Shown: positions 44,910-57,229 of the stretch, in pieces
How the letters are laid out: each line of letters starts with the position of its first letter
Position numbering within the stretch: position 1 is the first letter of the stretch
Assembly: GCA_030760725.1 (NCBI GenBank)
Contig: JASWHV010000002.1
Span: forward strand, 64,287,900 to 64,351,899
Length of the DNA stretch: 64,000 nt
Reading direction: 5' to 3'
Source of the DNA: Neostapfia colusana
Lineage: Eukaryota; Streptophyta; Magnoliopsida; Poales; Poaceae
The notes under the pieces: generated by a model
What the model was told of the DNA's origin: nothing
What the model saw: the letters and a program-made list of their open reading frames with translations, nothing else
Databases searched by the model: none
Made by a program: the position numbers and the translations under genes

Positions 44910-47528
44910 TGTAAGGGCCTCAGTTTTGACACACATTTGCAGTGTTCATCACCACACACCTCATTTGAGGAAAGATGATGAACACAAATGAAGAGCAAGT
45001 AACAATTATCAACATGCTCATTAGAGAACAAACTCACATATTGCAAAAGTGGTATTTCCCACATGTGATATAGGTGGGCTGGACATATGAAAACTCCTAC
45101 ACATTGCTAAGGATGTCCATGCTAAGTTTCACCCAAATTCAAAACATTTTTGAGGTCATTTTGGGTATAGATATAAAGAGAGCAGCTTGAAACCACATTC
45201 AAATTCAAACTGTTTTTATCCCATGAATTTAAAAGTGGGAGGCATATTCTTGTTAAGCACATTTTTGTGAGCTCACACACCAAATTTCACTCCATTTGGA
45301 GTTGATCTTGACATAGTGGGACAAATTCAAACTTTATTTGAATTCCAAAACTGAACTTGTGCTGGAATTCACTCAAACCAAACCCAATTCGAATCCTATT
45401 CCATTCGAATGGCTCAAGGGTGAATAATTTGAATCACAAGGGGTATTATGGGGTTCACTGTTCACTACAGTGATTAGGAGTAAATTTCAGAGGTTAAAAC
45501 CCAGGTGGGACCCACATGTCATAGAGGGAAGAAGGAGAAACTTGCACCCAAAGTCAGAGTATCGGTGGGAAATTCCACCGAGCAGCTGTCGGCTGTGCCA
45601 CCGAGCAGCTCCTGGCGCCACCAGCTGCTTCCCTCTCCTCGCGCTGGCGCCCAGGGCAGCTTGCTCGCGCCCCCACGCGACCGGCACCGCCTCAGCCGAG
45701 CAGGAGTCGGCCGGCTTTATCTTCTCGCGGGCAAACCCGAGCAGCGGCATTGTTTCTCGCCGCAGCTCTCTGCTCAATCGGGAAAACCAGCAAAACCATC
45801 TCCTCCTTCGTCCCTGAGCTGCTAGACAGCCACCTGAGGTCGCACTCCACCTCCCCAACGCCAGAAACCCCGAGCTCCGACCTCCTTTGCCCGAAAACGA
45901 TCGCCACCGCGGCGACCTAGCCTCAGCCGAGAGTCAAGCGCCGTGGGCAGCATTCCACAGGCGTTTTCACGGTCCAGCGAGAGAGGCAACAGGAGCGCGC
46001 GACCACCGTGCTGCTCTCCTCCAAGTTTGGAAGCCAACCGTGAAGAATCCGCAGAGAATTTCCAGTTTATGCTCCGGCAACCGTAAACCGAGCTTCCGGT
46101 ACGGTTTCTTTAAATTCTCGCTCTATGATCTTTCGGAGGTTATCAAATTCTGCACATAGATGCTGAACTAGCCGGCGATCAAGTTCTTTTCTGCATCCGT
46201 AGCGTGAAACTGGCTAGGAATGATGAATTTCGAGCTCGATCGAGGGCGGTCATGGCGGGCACGATCGGTCACACGGTGCCGACCGACTTGCCGCCATACC
46301 TGAACCCTTTTGACATCTTGTCGAGCTTCCTAGAGGTACACTGATGCTGTAGGGCCGTTTGTTCAAGGTGTTGGCGGGTTTAGAAACCACGGTCAACAGT
46401 GCCGAACCTCCACCGAGGCCACGGCACGTCGCCGAGCTATTTCCGGTCACCCCCAGCCCGACCTGACACCACCGACGTGTTCCTCGACGTCGACAACCCC
46501 CTGGCGGCGAGTTTCAGATCATGGGAGGTCCGGCAGCGGCGAGCCGGCGAGCCCCGAGTCTGCACCGGCGAGGTTGGCGGCGCGGGCGTGAGAGAACGGC
46601 GGGAGGAAGACGAAGCCGGCTGGCCCAGTGTCAGCGGCTGAAGAATTTAAATCGGGATCGGGTGTGGCCGGGGATCGGCTGTGCTGGCGCGCAAATACCC
46701 TGTGAGCTCCGGTGTGCCGGACACCTCCGTGCTCGACACATGTGGTATCCCCGGTGTGCCGGACACCTCCGCGCTCGACACGTGTCCCCGCGGGCCCCGA
46801 AAGTTTAAACTTTTCCCCCGATTTTCAAAATTCTTCCAAACTTCAAATCCTCATGACTTTGGCTAGAAAGATCCAAATCGAGTGAACCAAATTTTGCTGG
46901 ATTCAGCTCTTTGAGAACTTTCCAGCAAATCAAGTTTCACTTCATGAAAACCCTTAATTCCCAAGAATTAATTCCTCAAATTTTAAATTGTTTGGAATTT
47001 TTACTGGAGAATCCTTTAGAGGGAGATCCTGAAATTTTGCTGGCATGTTCACCAAAATATCCCTGAACTACCATAAAAATTTCAGACCCATTGGAGCTCA
47101 TTTAATCCACCTAATGGTGTGATTAGTGAAACTGTTCCAGAGAAAGTAGAAAATGTTTAGAAACATTTTCAGGATTTCTCTGAGATTGTTTAGCTCATAT
47201 CTTTAGTTAGAAACATTCAAATTAAGGGAGACCAACTCCATTATAACCCTCTGAAAATCTAGTTTTCAGAAAGCCATAGTTTGTTTCATGAAAATCCTTA
47301 GAACACCCTAAAAGCCTTCAAATAAGGTCAAGTACACAATTAAGTGTGGAGGGCTCAAATGAGCATTGCTGCAACTAAAACTCGACCAAAGTCTCTATTT
47401 AGGTTGTAACCAAGCCACAGTAAAAGTTTCACAGTCATAGTCTGTCTAGTGGGACTTATAAGCTTCACAAGTTTAAAACTTAATACAAACACATTTAAAT
47501 TGATACATATGTTTCTTCTAACATGTAG

Positions 47529-47609
47529 TCGCTAAGGTCGAGGAGGAACCCGAAGTACTAGATTTCGTTACTCCGGAAGAACAGCTAGCCTACGACCAAG
47601 AGCAGCAAG
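47529..47609 (+). other. LTR-internal exon-like segment 1 in D 3' LTR
   Basis: Second copy of the 81-nt segment, with the same TAG and AAG|GCAAGC borders and the same open frame (EEEPEVLDFVTPEEQ). The changes from the 5' copy include a silent GAC to GAT. Confidence 0.48.
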
Positions 47610-48700
47610 GCAAGCTCCGGTTTCCATTAACCTTTTTACAAATTTTTATTGTTTTGAGCACATACTTGTTTACTTTGTTCTTTGCATTAGAGTCTTGTTT
47701 GGAAACCCACTGCATAGCCAAGAGAACCATGGGTTGGGTTTAGGATTGCAAACCCCGTTAGCTACTGCATTGCTATGATAGAGTAGGATTCGGTACAAGT
47801 CGAGTAGTTGGAACTACTCGCGAGCATAGGCTAGAGGCACTCGACTCGGGTAGTGATAGCACATGAAACACATGGCAAGAAAATGAGACCAAGCGGAGGG
47901 TAAGGGCAGCAGGACTTTGGGGCCTGTGTGCTGTAGCTCCGCTTGTGTCGATTGAGGACCGAGCCGTGTGCGGGCCTGTTGAACAAGCTAGAACAGTACC
48001 GAAGACCTACCGGCTATATGGGAACCGGGAAACTGATGTAACTCGGGTAGCTGGGTATTGAGGAATTGCCCGTCGTTCAGAGGGTAGGTTGAGAGCTCGA
48101 GGTGTAAATCGGCAGGCGGCACGGAGATGCGCGTGCAGAGACCTCTTGCTCGGGACGATGGGACCGGTTCAATATTTGGCTGACGGGTGAAAGGTAGTTG
48201 CGTACGGCGTCCGTGATGGTTGTTGTAGGCAACATCGAGTACGGGCGTACGTGACGGGTTGTTCGGGTAACCCTGCAGGTGTAAATCGATTATAATCGCC
48301 GTCCCTTGCGGTCAGTGAGTACCACTTGTTCACTGTACCGTGACGTAGAAAGAACAGGCTAGTTACATGTTAAAATGCTGCTGATTGAAAGATGGACTTT
48401 GCTTGTTAATGGTTTGTTGTAGCTTAGAGCTAACTAAAGTTTCTTTTCAACTTTGGGCAAAGTACATGAAAGAAATGCGTTTCTTGTTTGATTGCGGCTC
48501 TCTCATGTGCCTTAGCGTAAGGTTCTCCACAACCTGCTGCTAAAACTTGAAAGTAAGGTTCTACTAATTAGGCGAGTCCTTGCAATTGATTTTTACCTCA
48601 TGTAACCCATCACCCCTCATGTAGAAGTTCCATGTTTAGGTGAGACGGGTCAGACTTGCTGAGCCTTCGTGCTCACTGCTTGTGTTTGAAGCTTTTGCAG

Positions 48701-48789
48701 GGTTCTATGAGGAAGGGACTCCCGAAGAGGAGACGGAACTCCAGGAGGGGAACCCCGTCGAGTGGGAGTCGTGCACGCCGCAGAGTTAG
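48701..48789 (+). other. LTR-internal exon-like segment 2 in D 3' LTR
   Basis: After GAAGCTTTTGCAG. Joined to segment 1: G-FYEEGTPEEETELQEGN, then PVEWESCTPQS and TAG at 48787-48789. Fully open, unlike the 5' LTR copy. Confidence 0.48.
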
Positions 48790-49019
48790 TGTGCGTGTGT
48801 GCTAGCAAGGACACGTTCAAGGGCTGAACGTGGACTTGATGTGTAGTCTACGCCCGTGAGTGTGGACTGAACCTATTTTGATGTAAACATGTTTATAAAC
48901 TTGTTTATGTAATAAAATTTTGCTTCCGCTTTGTACCTTTGACGTGTGTTATCCGGTGCTGTGCAACGCAGCACCCCTCAGCGTGATCCTGGCTCGACAG
49001 GACCAATGGGGTCGTGTCA

Positions 49020-49908
49020 TAAGATTCCTATTCAGATCGTCGTTAGATCCTAACATCTTATCTTTGGTTGATTTGGTACGGTAACGTTGTGGAATTCAGG
49101 TCGGTTTCCTTTACGTACCGGTATTCTTACGCGTACAGATTTCAAAATTGCTTCAGAACCCGTTACCTTCGCGGCGATGAGCTCCGGAGTCTCCACGTGT
49201 CCATCGGGCCTGGTCTCTCCTTTTCCGCAGAGACGAGCTCCGGTGGTGCCGCGTGTCAAGCGAGCAAAACTTCCCTCTTCTTCGGAGGTGAGCTCCGCGT
49301 GCGCCACGTATCCTGGTGGTCGGGACCTCCTCTCTTACTCGGAGGTGGCTCCGCGCACGCCACGTGTCAGTGCCAGACCTTTCCTCTCTTCTTTCCTCAG
49401 AGACGAGATCCGAGGTTAACACGTGTCCAACAGTGACGGGCCTCCCGGAGATAAGCTCCGTAGGTGACACGTGTCCGATAGAACTGGACCTCTCGGAGTT
49501 GAGCTCCGAGATCGACACGTATCCTGCACGACGGGTCCTCTGATTTTCGCGGTAACTAGCTCCGAAGTTGACATGTGTCCTGCAGAAATGCCTTCGCTTC
49601 TTCCGCAGAGGCTAGCTCCAGGGCAACACGTGTCCCATAGGGTCGGACCTCTCCCCTTTTGCGGAGATGAGCCCCGAGCCTGCCACGTAGCCTACTTTAG
49701 CGGCGGACTTCTCCCCACTTCGCAGGGATGAGCTCTGAACACGCCACGTGGCCAGCGGCCGCGGTAAGTTGTCTTCGGCGCTTTCTGTGAACTGGATTCG
49801 GCTCTTACTGGCTATCTATTTGATAATTCCTCTGTTCCCACTCCCTTTAAAATGTTTTCTCTTCATGAAATATGAATACATGCAGAAATCAGAGATGAGG
49901 GTGTCACA
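49020..49908 (-). repeat. 5' LTR of G2, upstream (U3) part
   Basis: Continuation of the G2 LTR beyond D. LTR start (minus strand TGTGACACCCTCATC) at 49908. 49020-49024 is the right copy of the D target duplication. Most of this piece is the 11-unit array. The plus-strand ORFs through it are by-products of the repeat. Confidence 0.82.
49171..49763 (-). repeat. Eleven-copy tandem array with CACGTGTC motifs in the G2 U3
   Basis: Units of about 48-60 bp with the plus-strand pattern CGGAGATGAGCTCCG, a variable 7-10 bp, then CACGTGTCC. I count 11 units. CACGTG is perfect in six; the others read GCGTGT, CACGTA (three times) or CATGTG. The GAGCTCCG block is kept in most units. CACGTGTC is an ABRE/G-box-type core bound by bZIP factors in plants, so an enhancer role is plausible inference. 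Units are diverged, so the array is old or was amplified stepwise. Confidence 0.85.
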
Positions 49909-50660
49909 AAGTATCCCGACCGAAGACCAATCTTGGAGAAAATTCGGGCACCTTTCATTTGGTCGAATAGGTCCTCTATACGGGGCAGTGGTTATTTATT
50001 CTTGATCGTCACCTCATTGAGAGACCTATAATCCGCACACATCCTTTGGGTCCCATCCTTATTGTCTACGAAGAGCACGGGGGCTCCCCACGATGACGAT
50101 CTTTGGCGTATAAAACCCTTTCCTAGCTGCTCCTGAATTTGCTTCTTAAGTTCCACTAGTTCATTAACGGGCATTCTATATGGCCTCTCCGCTATAGGTG
50201 CAGTTCCAGGTACTAAATCAATGGCAAATTCAATGTCCCGGTCAGGTGGCATACCTGGAAGTTCTTCCAGGAACACATCTGAAAATTCTTGAACCACCGG
50301 AGCTTTCCAATGTTGCTTCTTCGACGTGGTTCAACGCTGCCTTCTCGGTTGCCGGTTGGGCTGACTCGAACTCAATACGAGTACCATGCTCATTTGTCAA
50401 CTGCACGCTCCTCTCAGCACATTGAATTACTCTGTTGTGCTTTCTTAACCAATCCATTCAAAGTATTATATCAATCCCTTGGGAATCTAAGACAATAACG
50501 TTGGCAAGAAAGTCTACCCCCCTTATTTTAAGGTTTACTTTCGGACATACTATATTAGTCCCCATCTCTCCACGGGAGATTTAACCAACATAGTGTGCTT
50601 CATGTGTGATATAGGCAGATTATACTTGGCAACATACTTGGATGATATGAATGAATGCGA
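49909..50660 (-). pseudogene. pol: Protease end and RT start of element G
   Basis: Minus strand. After the F insertion the protease frame resumes SHSFISSKYVAKYNLPI, drifts out of frame near 50570-50590, and resumes VLDSQGIDIIL, then a TGA where relatives have Gly, then MDWLRKHNRVIQC. The RT part has FSDVFLEELPGMPPDRDIEF, GFIRQRSSSWGAPVLF, DGTQRMCADYRSLNEVTIKNK, a stop (TAA for TAY), then PLPRIEDLFDQMKG and LRSGY before the G2 LTR begins. Catalytic RT residues are not included. Dead fragment. Confidence 0.88.
50656..50660 (+). repeat. Target site duplication of F, left copy
   Basis: TGCGA, identical to 61837-61841 on the other side of F. It defines the F insertion exactly. Confidence 0.95.
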
Positions 50661-53600
50661 TGTCACACCCGGTTTATCCGAAGAACCACCGAGTGAATAT
50701 CACATGTATGCCAGGATTATTTTCTCATACATGTGATGACGAATAGTGAAGCATCTTTTATTACAAGCCAGGTGTCGAATATAAATAAGTTTTACATAGC
50801 AAATGTCTCGATGGACAATAATAAGTTCATCACAAGTAAATAAACTAGCAGCGGAATATTATTCTTGTGGGCTCCGTCACAGGCGTTGCCCGGGGGACTC
50901 CATGAACCTAGAAACCTTCTTCGGGTCCAAAGTCTTGATCATTATACACCACCTCATTATATTGACCTGAGCAGCAATATAAACCAACAAATATGCAAGG
51001 TTGAGTACCGATGGTACTCAGCAAGTGTGGGAAAGTTATGTCATGCATGGCTAGAACAAGGGGAGGTTGAACTCATGGTTAAAGCACTACGCAATTAATA
51101 CCTATCACCTTAGCTTATTAAGCACCTACATTACTACACAGGTGAAATGGTCCCAATCTCCCATCCCATCATCATAATCAAATAACCATAACATCATTTT
51201 CAATGTTAAGCTCCCCGCTTAACATCCTTAACTTCCAAAACCGTCACTCCTCTAATCATGAATAAGTCCAAGCCGCTCTTGACCGCGAGCACGGCTGTCA
51301 TGACAGTTTTGACTCTGCAGAGTTTGCACCACTGTACCCACATGTAGTGATTTCATCCCCCGTTGCCGGATGGACTAAAAGAACCTCCATTATGCCAGTG
51401 GCTACGAACCACATTCACACTTCCCAGGTGTGTAGCCAGGAGATCACTACGAAGCCTTTACAAAGGGATTCCCGACGAGCGTGGGCCCACTGAGGTTTCA
51501 CCCCTAACAGCATACAAGAGGCTCCAACCCCGCTGCAGTGGCCCCCTCTTGAGCCTTTCGGTTCATATGGTAGTCCAGCTGACACCTATTCCCCGCACCA
51601 TCCAACACACCCATACTACGCCGGGGACACACCTAATTAATTGGCCAAGCTGCCCCATCTCAGCATGTGGTTGGCACGGTAAAGCCAGGTTACATGCTCC
51701 ATGAACAGGTCCTTAGGATCCAGGCAAGTACTAAACACAAACCTGAGTCTCGTGCACCCAGCACCAACCAAAACATCCAACTTGCCTTGATCCCTACCTC
51801 TACATAACTCACAATATCTCATTCAAGAGTATGGTAAAATAAACTGATGATCTCATATCCCAAATATCCCATTCTAAGCATGACTAAGCATATGCATAAT
51901 AATGAATGACATGATAAAATGAATCCCAACCCAAGCTACAAGGAAACAAGGTAATGCAATTCTAGGGAAACATCCTAGCATGGGTTTCATATTTTCAATT
52001 CACAATGCAAATAATTCTATCTACACATCCTAGTATAGGATCAAAGTGGTCAAGGACACTTGCCTCCTTCCTGCTGCTCTTGGAATGGGTAGTCCTGATC
52101 TTGGAGAGGAAGAACTTGCTCTGGAGCAGGTTCTACTCATACCATCACACATAGCAAAAGAAAACAACAAGTCATAAGATGTAGTTCACACTTCCACTTC
52201 ATACAAGCCACACATTCACATTTATGAAAGCCATTATCATTTCTATGTGCTGTGGTTACTCTATGTGTGTTGATTTTGGCTTACATGTACTTTTAAACAT
52301 GTACATATGATTTCCATTTTTGTATTCATATTCATGTTGGCATACTATATATAAATTTCCAATTTAAATAAATCCCTTATATTTAATTGATACACATTTT
52401 AGCTACCAAGTATGCATGAAAGGTATTTTCCTACTTCATATGTGTCTTCAAACCTTCTACCAACCCTAAACTGAATTCTTTCGATTTTGGAAACTTCATT
52501 TATCATTTTCTAGTTATTTATACCTAGCTTGCTATATTTTCAGATTTATTTCCTATGCCTAAATGTGCACTTTATTATGAAAATAGTAAGACACCTCATC
52601 TAAACAGAATAGGTTTTGGGTCTAAAATATTAAATAATATATTTTTGAACTTCTCTTCTGATGTGAACTATTTTACATTTATTTTACTAATTTTTAGAAT
52701 TATTCCCTACTTAAAAATGTGTCCCTATTACTAAATTATGTGAATAATCAATTAAACATATTCATTTCAGCCAAAAATCTATTTTATCTCACTCCAAAGT
52801 TTTCCAAGTACTAGGAAAGTTTTTAATTTGAATTTACAATGTGTTTGTCCCATCTTTTAAATTTTAAACACTAAACACATATTCAAATTCCTAAATTTAA
52901 TATCACATAGGGTTAAAAAGGTAAACTCACCCCACTACAGGGTCTATTATATTATTTTAAGAATTTCCAGGGGTCTAACTACACATAACAGAGGGGTTTT
53001 CCTAATTTTTATTATGTCCAGGGGCTAAAACTGATTTTTAAATGAATTTACATGATTTTCTGAAGTTCCAGGGGCTAGATCAGAAGTTTCCGGGGCTAGC
53101 TCGTATTTTCCGAGAACCCCAGGGGTAGCACGTAAGAATCCTGGCCTTTTGTAACTCGGGGCTGACGTGGACCGTCCGATTTAAAACAGACGGCTGAGAT
53201 TATAACGTCGAACCGGTACGCGGGGATTTAAATTCTACCGTGCGATTTAAAATAGACGGCACACAAGTGGCCACGTCGCTCTAATCGAGCGCAGGCGGCG
53301 CTGCCCGGTGGCGGGAGGCGGCGATCTCGCCGGAGAGTTTTGGATCTTCGTCAATTCTTCCTAAAACTGTGATTTTATGACATAGATCGGTGGAGGGGAG
53401 GTCGGGGATCACACCTCGGGGGTTTTCTTGAGCTCGGAGGTCCTGGAAAGCCATCGGCGACGAGGTCCGAGGTGAATTCACGACGAGGCTCGTCGGCGCT
53501 GTGTTTGAAACCGCAAACCACCGAGTTTTCTGCACCTGCGAGGTTCCCCGGAGGCGGTGGATCAAGACCAGCGAGTTAGATCAGAATTCTTGACCGAAGA

Positions 53601-54079
53601 TCGAGGAGAATTCGCCGGAGAAGCTCGGGTTCTTACCGGAGAGAAAAACGGTGGATCGTGGGGAAAAACGGGACGATGCCGGGGTTTTTATAGACAGGGG
53701 AGGGCGGCGTGTTAGTTTAGATCGAGTTGGAGTCCTCCGGAACCAGAATTCGGGCGGAAATCCGGTCGGTTAAGATCGCGCGCGCGCGGGGAAACAGTCT
53801 CGGGTTCGGACGAGCGGGAGGTCGGGGATGACCGGTGGGTCCCGCCTGTCTGCGAGAGGGGGCGCGGGCGCGCGGCAGCGGGCTGGCACGGGGTTTGGGT
53901 GGGCCGGCTGGTGGGTTTCGGCCCACTGGCCGGGAAGGTTTGTTTTTTCTTTTTCTTTGTCTTTTTCATTTCTTTTTTGAGTTTAATTTGGATTCCAGTT
54001 TGAATTTGAATTTTTGCAACACATGCAATACGTCCAAAATTTTTAAATTCCCCTCTTAACAGGATTTTGGGGTGTTACA
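50661..54079 (-). repeat. 3' LTR of element F (3419 bp)
   Basis: Minus-strand start TGTAACACCCC at 54079, end GGGTGTGACA at 50661. GC-rich zone 53160-53930, AT-rich 52200-53050. TATA box at 53686-53692 and poly(A) signal AATAAA at 50757-50762 (both minus strand). ORFs at 51363-51704 and 53281-53565 repeat in the 5' LTR without recognisable domains. Nothing gene-like is seen in 52150-53150. Confidence 0.95.
53686..53692 (-). promoter_or_regulatory. TATA box in the F LTR
   Basis: Minus-strand TATAAAA, about 390 bp from the LTR start, in a GC-rich surround. F' keeps it (29407-29413). In the F 5' LTR the same place reads TATTAAAA (about 61450-61457), a weakened box. Confidence 0.6.
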
Positions 54080-54093
54080 GCTCTACCCCCCTT
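54080..54093 (-). other. Polypurine tract of element F
   Basis: Minus-strand AAGGGGGGTAGAGC directly before TGTAACACCC. Confidence 0.88.
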
Positions 54094-54124
54094 AAAAGAA
54101 ATCTCATCCTCGAGATTGGTGTTT

Positions 54125-57100
54125 CTAAGAAAACAATTTCGGAAATTGTGCCTTAAGCTCATCCTCTCGCTCCCAGGTGGCTTCCTCTTCTGAGTGATGC
54201 TTCCACTACACCTTGCACATCCGGATTCTTTTATTTCTTGTGAGGCGTTCCATTGTCTCCAAAATCTTGTATGGTTGCTCGGCATAAGACAGATCCTCAG
54301 CTACGTCAAGGTCATTCATGGGTAACACCTCTTCAGGCGTTCTCAGACATTTCTTGAGCTGTGACACATGGAATACATCGTGCACATCCGATAGGTGAGC
54401 CGGTAATTCTAGTTGATACGCCACTTCGCTTTTCCTCTCCAGAACTTGAAAGGGTCCGATGTATCGAGCTGACAACTTCCCTTTCACTTTGAACCGACGA
54501 AGTCCTCGGATAGGGGACACCTTGAGATAGACATAGTCTCCTACGTTGAAAACGAGCTCTCTCCTCCGTACATCGGCATAGCTATTTTGTCGTGTCTGTG
54601 CTATCCTCAAGTTGATGAGAATTTCCCTCACTTTCGCCTCGGCTTCTTGTAGTACTTCGGGACAAAACACTTTACTTTCCCCTGTTTGGTTCCAAAACAG
54701 GGGAGTTCTGCACTTCCTCCCATACAAAGCTTCAAACGGTGACATCTTCACACTATCCTGATAGTTGTTGTTATAAGAAAACTCCGCATACGGTAAGTTC
54801 TTATCCCAACTCTGATTGTTTTTGAGTGCACATGCTCTCAGCATATCCTCAAGAATCTGATTTGTTCTTTCCGTCTGCCGGTCAGTTTGAGGATGATAGG
54901 CAGAACTAAAGTTCAGATGGGTTCCTATGGTTTCATGCAACTTCTGTCAGAACCTTGAGATGAACTGTGTCCCTCGATCCAACACTATCTTCTTTGGCAC
55001 CCTATGGTAACACACGATCCTTGACATGTACAACTCCGCTAATTTGGATCCGCTGCAGCTTTCTTTCACGGGGATGAAATGAGCTACCTTGGTTAGCCTG
55101 TCGATGATGACCCATATTGAATCATATCCTGATTGGGTCCTAGGCAATCCCACTATGAAATCCATACCGATTTCTTTCCATTCAGGCACTTTGAGTGGTT
55201 GCAATAATCCCGCGGGTCGTTGATGTTTTGCTTTCACCAACTGACATGTGTCACATAGGGCAACATGTTCCGCGACATCTCGCTTCATGCCATACCACCA
55301 ATACCTGCTCTTGAGGTCCTGGTACATCTTCGTACTCCCATGATAAATGTAATAGTCAGAATCGTGAGCCTCCTTCAAAATCAATTCACGGATCTTCTTT
55401 ACTTCTAGTACACAGATTCTTTTCCCGTGCCACACCGTTCCCTGTTCATCCTCTCTGAAACCAGGGGCTTTATTTTCCTTGATGAGTTGCCTGATTTCTT
55501 GTATCTTCTCGTCATTCTTTTGACCCTCGCGTATTTCTCGCTCTAGTGTGGAGTCCACTTCCATGGCGATGGCTTCACCACTATTCACAAGGCATAGATT
55601 GAGCCTTATAACCTCGTCCTTCAATTCTGCAGGCGTGTCCTTCAAGCTCAAATTATTGACCTGCACTTTCTGACTTAAAGCATCTGACACGACATTTGCT
55701 TTCCCAGGATGATAGTTGATGCCCACATCAAAGTCATTGATTAGCTCTAACCATCTCCTTTGTCTGAGGTTGAGATCTGGCTGTGTGAAAATGTACTTTA
55801 AACTCTTATGATCCGTATATATTTCTGTCCTCTTCTCCATCAAGTAGTGCCGCCAAATTTTCAACGCGTGTACCACTGCGGCTAGTTCTAGGTCATGTGT
55901 AGGATAGTTCTTCTCGTGCTTCCGGAGCTGCCGGGTTGCATAAGCCACGACATGCCGTTCTTGCATGAGAACACATCCCAGCCCGTTTCCACAGGCATCG
56001 CAATACACCGTAAAGTTCTTCTGCATGTCTGGCATAACTAGCACTGGGGCTGTTGTCAATCTTTTCTTTAACTCCTGAAAACTCGTCTCGCATTGCGGCG
56101 TCCATGTGAATGTGATTCCCTTCTCAACAGTTTGGTGAGGGGCCTCGAGATCTTAGAGAATCCCTCAATATACCGTCGATAGTATCCTGCCAATCCCAAG
56201 AAGCTTCGAACTTCCCCGTCATTTTCAGGGGTCTTCCACTTCTGTATATCCTCGATTTTGGCGGGATCCACGGAGATTCCTCCCTCCGAGATGATATGTC
56301 CTAAGAAGGGAACTCTCTTCAGCCAAAACTCACACTTGCTCAACTTGGCATATAGTTGGTGTTCTCTCAGCCTCTGCAACACCAACCTTAGATGTTTCTC
56401 ATGTTCCTCTTCATCTTTGGAGAAAACGAGAATGTCATCTATGAAAACCACCACACATTTGTCCAGATATTCCATGAATACCTTGTTCATGAGATACATG
56501 AAGTATGCCGGGGCATTCGTTAGCCCAAAAGGCATGACGGTGTATTCACAATCCGTACCGAGATACGAAAGCTGTCTTTGGAATATCGGCTTGCCTTATC
56601 TTAAGTTGGTGGTATCCTGACCTGAGATCAATTTTCGAGAACACACACGCTCCCCTCAACTGATCAAACAAGTCTTCAATGCGGGGTAATGGGTACTTGT
56701 TCTTGATGGTTACCTCATTCAAGGCACGGTAGTCCACGCATAACCTTTGGGTTCCGTCCTTCTTGGGCACAAATATCACTGGAGCTCCCCAAGGTGAGGA
56801 ACTAGGACGAATATACCCCTTCTCCGTTAGTTCTCTCAAATGATCCTTGAGTTCTCCAAACTGCTTGGAGTCCATCCGATAAGGTCTCTTGTATATCGGG
56901 GCTGTTCCAGGCACTAGCTCAATTGCGAATTCCACTTCACGATAAGGAGGCATTCCTGGCAACTCCTCCGGAAAAACATCTGGATATTCCCTGATGATCC
57001 TGATCTCCTCCACTTTCACCTCAACTTGATTTAATTTAATGTCCCTCCTAGGCTCTTGTATTGTTATAGACTTTACTTTTGTGCCACTAGGGTGAGTTAG

Positions 57101-57229
57101 TTCCACCGTTTTGGTCGAACAATGGATGATTCCTTTATGTTTGGTCAACCAATCCATACCCAAGATAATATCTATCACTTGTGAATCTATCACTATGAGG
57201 TTAGTAGTAAATACTACCCCATTAATGTC
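54125..57229 (-). pseudogene. pol: pol remnant of element F (late protease to chromodomain-like tail)
   Basis: Minus strand. It begins in the second half of the protease (TTNLIVIDSQVIDIILGMDWL); the DSG active site is absent. RT has YPLPRIEDLFDQL, MPFGLTNAPAYF and FIDDILVFSK. RNase H has YCDACGNGLG. Integrase has CDTCQLVKAKH and GMDFIVGLPRT; the second-Asp motif is LDRGTQF where SDRGTQF is usual. Frameshifts near 56540 and 56065, and a TGA at about 54945 (Trp position in relatives). TAG 54206-54208 cuts off the last 27 codons, which still read WKHHSEEEATWERED and end near 54125. Related to but distinct from A, B, D and H pol (DGTQRLCVDYRALN versus DETLRLCVDYRPLN). Confidence 0.92.

Larger units (their letters stand above)
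33456..49019 (+). mobile_element. Element D: complete Ty3/Gypsy chromovirus with extra ORF
   Basis: 15.56 kb element with 4121-bp and 4110-bp LTRs that are almost identical by eye, PBS, leader, an extra ORF, gag, pol and a polypurine tract, flanked by CAAGA/TAAGA. It inserted into the G2 5' LTR. Lesions counted in gag-pol: frameshift near 40465, TAG 41500, frameshift near 42597, TGA 43665. The high LTR similarity and few lesions make it the youngest or least decayed autonomous-type element here, together with F. Lineage (Del/Tekay, RIRE3/RIRE8-like) is inference from motifs, long LTRs and the extra ORF. Confidence 0.95.
44910..49019 (+). repeat. 3' LTR of element D (4110 bp)
   Basis: Co-linear with the 5' LTR, differing by scattered substitutions and small indels. 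For example, 5 bp fewer in the CACCACACAC run near the start. AATAAA at 48911-48916. Exon-like segments at 47529-47609 and 48701-48789. The 42-bp duplication is at 46709-46790. Confidence 0.95.
29799..49908 (-). mobile_element. Element G2: minus-strand chromovirus, 5' half, split by D
   Basis: Composite of 29799-33455 and 49020-49908, interrupted by D (33456-49019). From high coordinates it holds 5' LTR, PBS, leader and gag, ending where F' inserted in the zinc knuckle; pol and 3' LTR are not in the window. The LTR start TGTGACACCC at 49908 abuts RT codons of G, so G2 inserted into G. The adjoining AAGTA (49909-49913) should be one copy of its target duplication. Its gag is very similar to that of G. 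Confidence 0.82.

Noticed and set aside
49068..49543. Overlapping plus and minus ORFs across the CACGTGTC array
   Set aside because: They follow from the tandem repeat and high GC content; frames are not preserved between units.
49992..50425. Plus-strand ORFs opposite pol of G, and similar antisense ORFs opposite pol of A, D, F and H
   Set aside because: Shadow frames of conserved pol sequence.
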